Below, piece by piece: positions 59,646-64,000 of a stretch of 64,000 nt of DNA. Below the pieces are notes generated by a model. It was given only the letters and a program-made list of their open reading frames with translations. It did no database searches and had not been told where the DNA came from. The translations under genes and the position numbers were made by a program. Source of the stretch: Isoetes taiwanensis (taxonomy: Eukaryota > Streptophyta > Lycopodiopsida > Isoetales > Isoetaceae); assembly GCA_021234155.1 (NCBI GenBank), contig JAJEKV010000035.1:5566596-5630595 (forward strand), given 5' to 3'. The stretch's first letter is position 1. Each line of letters opens with the position of its first letter.

Positions 59646-61405
59646 TAGAAGGCATTTTAACAAATCTGATATGATCCATGTCCTTTTCTTAAAAATATTG
59701 GGTCTTCAAGCAATAATAATGCCTATTACAAAGTAGTCCTGCTCAAACATCATCAAAACATCAAAGAAAATATGATAAAATAACATTCTTGTCTAAATCG
59801 TAATAATTAAACATAGCAAAAGTAATCCATGTTTTTGTTCTTTGCGAGATCAAAGTGTTAAACATCTTTTACCAAAATCAAAATGTTGAACACAAGCATG
59901 CAACCAAAATGAGATGTCGTGGATTGAACCTAACAAAATCAAAGGTCTGAACACAAACATACATTGTTTGACCAAATGAGATGTCTATCGGCATTGAACC
60001 GCAGAAACCAAGGGCCTCTCTCCTTTTTTTCTTTCTTCTATTTCCACCATCTTTATACACGAAGTTCATGGAGGTTTATAACGGCCACCCATGATAACTA
60101 GAAATTAAGTATTATAGTTATCAGGAATCCAAGAAAAAAACATGAAGTCCTTCCCAATCATCATCAGCAAATTGTTTTTCGGCTTTGCACAAGAAGACCT
60201 TTTTTGCTTGCCATGTTGGTATCAAAAAATGAAATCAATTCTAGAGGTACAATAAAAAAAGAAATAAATCGATTCTCTGTAAGCGGCAAAACCTTTGCAC
60301 CAATGGATCCTAAACCAAGCGTTGGCATCATAGACCAAAATTGAATTTCATAGACCACGATTGATTCCTTAATTGAATGGAATATAGACCATAAAATGGC
60401 GATGTACGGGTTTGAGGCGTGGCTTCATGGTGTTAGACCATAGCAAAATTCTCACGGCAAAAGCATGTCCTTACTTCATTGTTTGTCAAGCCATGATATA
60501 TCACGGCAAAGCGGTCTGTGCACAAAACTCAAACCGGGCCTCACCTCCTTCACATAAACCTCTCCTTTCACCAATGGAGTCTTCGGGTTTACGAAATCAT
60601 TGTTCATGAAAACATAATAAATGGGCGTCGGCGATGATTCAATTTTGCAACCTTGGAACATCCGAACATTATTGTTGAGACCATATGTCCGTCAAAACTC
60701 ACGGCTTACCATATCACGGCAAAAAAAGCTACTGTGAGAAAAAAATCACAAATTCAATAGAATGCAAGCAAAACAAACAAATTGGCCATTTTTGGAAAAA
60801 AAAACTTACTCTGAAGGATACAAAGGATGCCTTCTTATATCTTGTGCCATGGCGATACAACAAACGGAAGCCCTGAATTCAAAAGAAGTTGAGATTTCCT
60901 TTTGAAATCAAAAAAGCAAAATCTTGAAGGAACTCCCATGGAGCGTGGCGTGTAAAAACCACCCGCCGGAAGTGATGGATGAAGGCCTTTGGGCCCTTCA
61001 TGGCCCTGACCCTTCAAAAAAATTAATAATGTAAGCTTTCTTCCATCTAAATCGATCCCTTGATTGATTCATTTTAGAATGGTGTTGTCTGAAAATTGTG
61101 TTTGTAAAGGGAGATGCGTTAGTGATGTACAAAGAAAAGATGCGCTTTTAGTTTGTTTAACAGCGTGGATCATCTTCCCGCCATAGCTCAAATCCTATTA
61201 ACTCTCCGCCATCTCACAACAACCCATAAGTGATTGCGTCCCCGTAATTTGATTTTCGCGGGTAGATATGTCATCGATAGGAGCAATTTGCTAAAGCGGA
61301 TCATCACCGCGTTCAGCTCCTCAAAGCACCTCAAGCCATGGACCAAACCAATGGCCCGGAGCGTCCGGAATAAATTCTTTTGTACATAAAGAAATATCTA
61401 ACTTA
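59646..61405. other. No firm gene; short exon-like frame on the minus strand
   Basis: The minus-strand frame 60476-60661 reads IYYVFMNNDFVNPKTPLVKG and VYVKEVRPGLSFVHR, protein-like but unrecognised. Other frames (60164-60358, 60835-61017) are weaker. They could be pieces of one gene on the minus strand. Nothing else was recognised. Confidence 0.25.
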
Positions 61406-61810
61406 GACCATAAAGGTTTATGTAATGTATTTTGATTTCGTTTGGTTGTGTGGGACATCATTGTTCATGAAAAAGATAATAAAATGGATGCGTCAAGCAT
61501 TTGCCTGATTCAATGTTTATGAAGAAGCAATAGCTGCTCAACAACATCTTTTGTTTAACATGATCGGTTACATCATATGTCAAGAATCAAATCCTTGCGT
61601 AAGTCCCGTTGCTAAGCAACTCCCGGGGTCCACAAGGTTATGGCGGCAGCAATGACAACTTCGTATGAACTGGTAAATCTCATTTGCCACTCCGTTCCAG
61701 GATTCTCGAGCAATCTGATAATCCACTTATCGGATACAAGGCTCCTCCCCAATTTTTACATATTCACCCTTCACACAAGATTATAAATTGCTCTAATTCC
61801 TTCCGTATAT

Positions 61811-62245
61811 AACTTGATACAAAGTCGATGCCTTCTTATATCTTCATTGCCTTTTTTGAAAAGGCAATTGCCCATAATAGTATCTCCCCTTCTTTTGAGC
61901 GTCCACCCTTATTTTAAAAGTGTCTTCCTACGATTTCCTTTTGTCCAAATAATAACCCATTGCTATTATTATCTTGGCCTCAAAATATCCAACCTTTTCC
62001 CCATGTAAAAAGCAAGCGTGAGCCTTTTTCAAAGTTTCCCCTTGCCTAATATTAGTCAACGCCCTTTTATTAAGAAAGGCCCCTTTTGTAAAAATAGTCC
62101 TTCTTTGTCTCACGACCCCATCAATAAATGTGATCACCTTTTATTTCAAATAATAAAGGTCCCTAATAATGTGTATCTCCTTCAATTTCAATGGTTATCC
62201 CTCGCCAACAAAAAGTTTGCCATTTTGCAACGCCCCCATAACCTT
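61811..62245. repeat. Direct repeat, copy 1 (copy 2 at 63136-63560)
   Basis: Starts CTTGATACAAAGTCGATGCC; shares TATTATTATCTTG and CCTTGCCTAATATTAGTCAA with copy 2. Spacing is 1325 bp. A shorter upstream piece (CTGGTAAATCT..., CTCCGTTCCAGGATTCT) at about 61669-61710 also recurs at about 62977-63018. Confidence 0.88.
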
Positions 62246-63135
62246 ACAACCACTCCCTGCTATGACTGTATCGCCCATCCCTTCTCAAGTGAGACCACAT
62301 CATTCAAAGCTCTAATTCTGGGCCATCCCTCAAGGCGTTGTTCCACATCAACGCACCCCAGTTCCTAGACCCTCGGCACTCAAAATGGTTATTGTACTTC
62401 CATAGTACCTTATATCCATTGGAACCTCCATTCCTACTTTTTAAATCCCCAGAAACTCTAGAAGCAACATGTGGATATCCTCACAGATTCTCAAGAGACG
62501 ATATATCCTGTTCTCCGCTGGGTGTTTTGCATTCGCATCATACCTGCTCTGATTGTATCTCAACATGTTGTATTCTGATCTACCAACCACCACCAGTACA
62601 ATAATAAGAAATAAATTCTTATTCTCATTCCATAAAAAAACTTACAACTTTTTCCTATAAATCATTCCATAGGAAGCAATTTGAGATTCTCAGATTCACC
62701 AGCGTCCTTATCCTAGCTTGTCGTGGGATTCTTCCCAACACTTACATCTCTAAGCAGGCAAATAAAATGTATGACTCGAAGCATTTGCCATATTATATCT
62801 CGGATACCACGATCGACTTCTACGCGGTATCGACGAAGATGCTTTTATTTGTCCATAATCCCCGAGGGTCATTTCTCCCAAGAATCGAGGAACTTCGTTC
62901 TCGGTCCCCATGCTTCGAGCATTCTCCCGCAGCCAGAGCTTTTCGCCTGCAATAGCGATGCTCGACTTCGCAGAAGCTGGTAAATCTGGTATTTGGACTC
63001 CGTTCCAGGATTCTGCAAGGATTGACGTAGTTCGCTCGCCTTGGCCACGGCTTTGCAAAAGATTCTTTGGTGTTTTGCAGCCTTGATGTTCCTATAGCCC
63101 ATAGATTCCAAAGAATGCGGCTTCATCGATACCAC
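62246..63135. other. No firm gene between the duplicated blocks
   Basis: Minus-strand frames at 62750-63058 and 62869-63144 overlap and have mixed composition, but no domain is recognised. They may be a remnant of a coding region carried by the duplicated unit. Confidence 0.3.
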
Positions 63136-63560
63136 TTGATACAAAGTCGATGCCTTCTTATATCTTCATTGCCTTTTAGAAAAGGTAACGTCTAATATCT
63201 CCCTTCTTTGAGAGCTGTCCACCCTTATTTTAAAAGTAAGCCTTTACGATTCCCTTTTGTCCGGGGCCAATAACCTTATTGTTATTATTATCTTGTCTCC
63301 CAAAATATCCAACCTTTTTCCCATAAAAGCAAGCTGTAGGTCCTTTTTTCAAAAGTTTCCCCTTGCCTAATATTAGTCAACGCCTCTTTTACAAGTAGAA
63401 AGGCCCCTTTGTGTAAAATAGTCCTTTCTGTTCTACTGACCCTATCAATAATGCGATTAATTTTATTTCAACAATAGTCCCTACGTGTAATATCTCCCTT
63501 CCACTCTAAATGCATATCTCTTGCCACCAAAGCTTATTATATTTTGCTAATGCCTACATA
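63136..63560. repeat. Direct repeat, copy 2
   Basis: Partner of 61811-62245. Confidence 0.88.
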
Positions 63561-63600
63561 ACCTTTGGCGCCATGGACCACCCCTGCTAAGACCAGCGAT

Positions 63601-64000
63601 CATCAACAACCCTAGGAATAGCCAAATGGCTCCTATTGTAAAGCCTAAATCGGGCTCAGTTTGGTAATTTATTGTTCAAGGTACACATCTTAGATGTAGA
63701 AGGGACTAAAAAACTAAAAACTAAAACAAATGCTTAACATGAGGCGGTGAAAGAGCAATATGGTTTTACACTAATGTAAGTGATTTCCTGGCCCAAAATT
63801 TCCCACTTCGATATATGATAAGCTTCGAATGCATATAATCAAATTGTTCATCACAGGTTAGTTATGATTCTAAATGCCGATTTACGCATATGCATTATTC
63901 TGCTATATCGTCGGCAAATATAATTACCACCTTCATAGAAATTATTAAGATATTGTGGCCGATACAACGTTGCTTTCCCGTGATGTGCATTGTGATGGTG
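63601..64000. repeat. Second copy of 56689-57110
   Basis: Starts CAACAACCCTAGGAATAGCC and is collinear with the first copy up to the window end, where it is cut. Confidence 0.88.

Overview
The window looks like nuclear DNA of a land plant with a large, repeat-rich genome. It holds plant-type LRR receptor-like sequences (signal peptide, LRRNT, LRRs), a Ty1/copia element primed by initiator-Met tRNA, GT-AG introns and many decayed repeats. The L1-type ORF1 of the LINE and the HUH Rep-like gene would fit a fern, lycophyte or other non-seed plant, but the sequence alone does not settle the species. I see no intact host protein-coding gene, no tRNA or rRNA gene and no CRISPR array.

Layout. 1-2299: T-rich unclassified repeat. 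2300-6954: a non-LTR retrotransposon (L1-like ORF1, then an APE endonuclease/RT/zinc-knuckle ORF2), bracketed on both sides by long (CT)n tracts; ORF1 and ORF2 share a frame and are separated by one TAG codon. 6955-11543: a mosaic of inverted and direct repeats with recurrent hairpins. 11544-17100: mostly T-rich non-coding repeat. 17149-18071: a broken HUH (Rep-type) endonuclease gene whose C-terminus stops exactly at a Helitron-like 3' terminus (CTAG plus hairpin on the minus strand). 18100-24100: AT-rich DNA, then a cluster of small gene fragments, including an LRRNT piece and the GRF zinc-finger end of an APE2-type AP endonuclease. 24551-25144: first of four copies of a fold-back element. 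27240-36780: LRR receptor-like pseudogenes, the larger one split by a 5.1-kb Ty1/copia element with matching 5-bp target-site duplications. 37300-40460: a strand-switching GATTC-rich degenerate repeat and a 0.7-kb tandem duplication. 43027-44640: fold-back copies B and C and a second copy of the LRR-gene 3' end. 47969-51100: a decayed unidentified transposon-like gene, a copia pol remnant and an inverted partial second copy of that gene. 51100-64000: duplicated non-coding segments, a three-unit minisatellite, weak exon-like stretches and fold-back copy D.

The parts do not form a pathway: this is a nest of transposons and captured or broken gene pieces. The most unusual items are the CT-bracketed LINE with its single-stop ORF1/ORF2 junction, the HUH Rep gene cut by a Helitron-like end, the fold-back family, and the hairpin-rich palindromic mosaic at 8.2-11.5 kb. 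Repeat copies differ by many short indels, so age and sequence quality are both possible causes of the broken frames.
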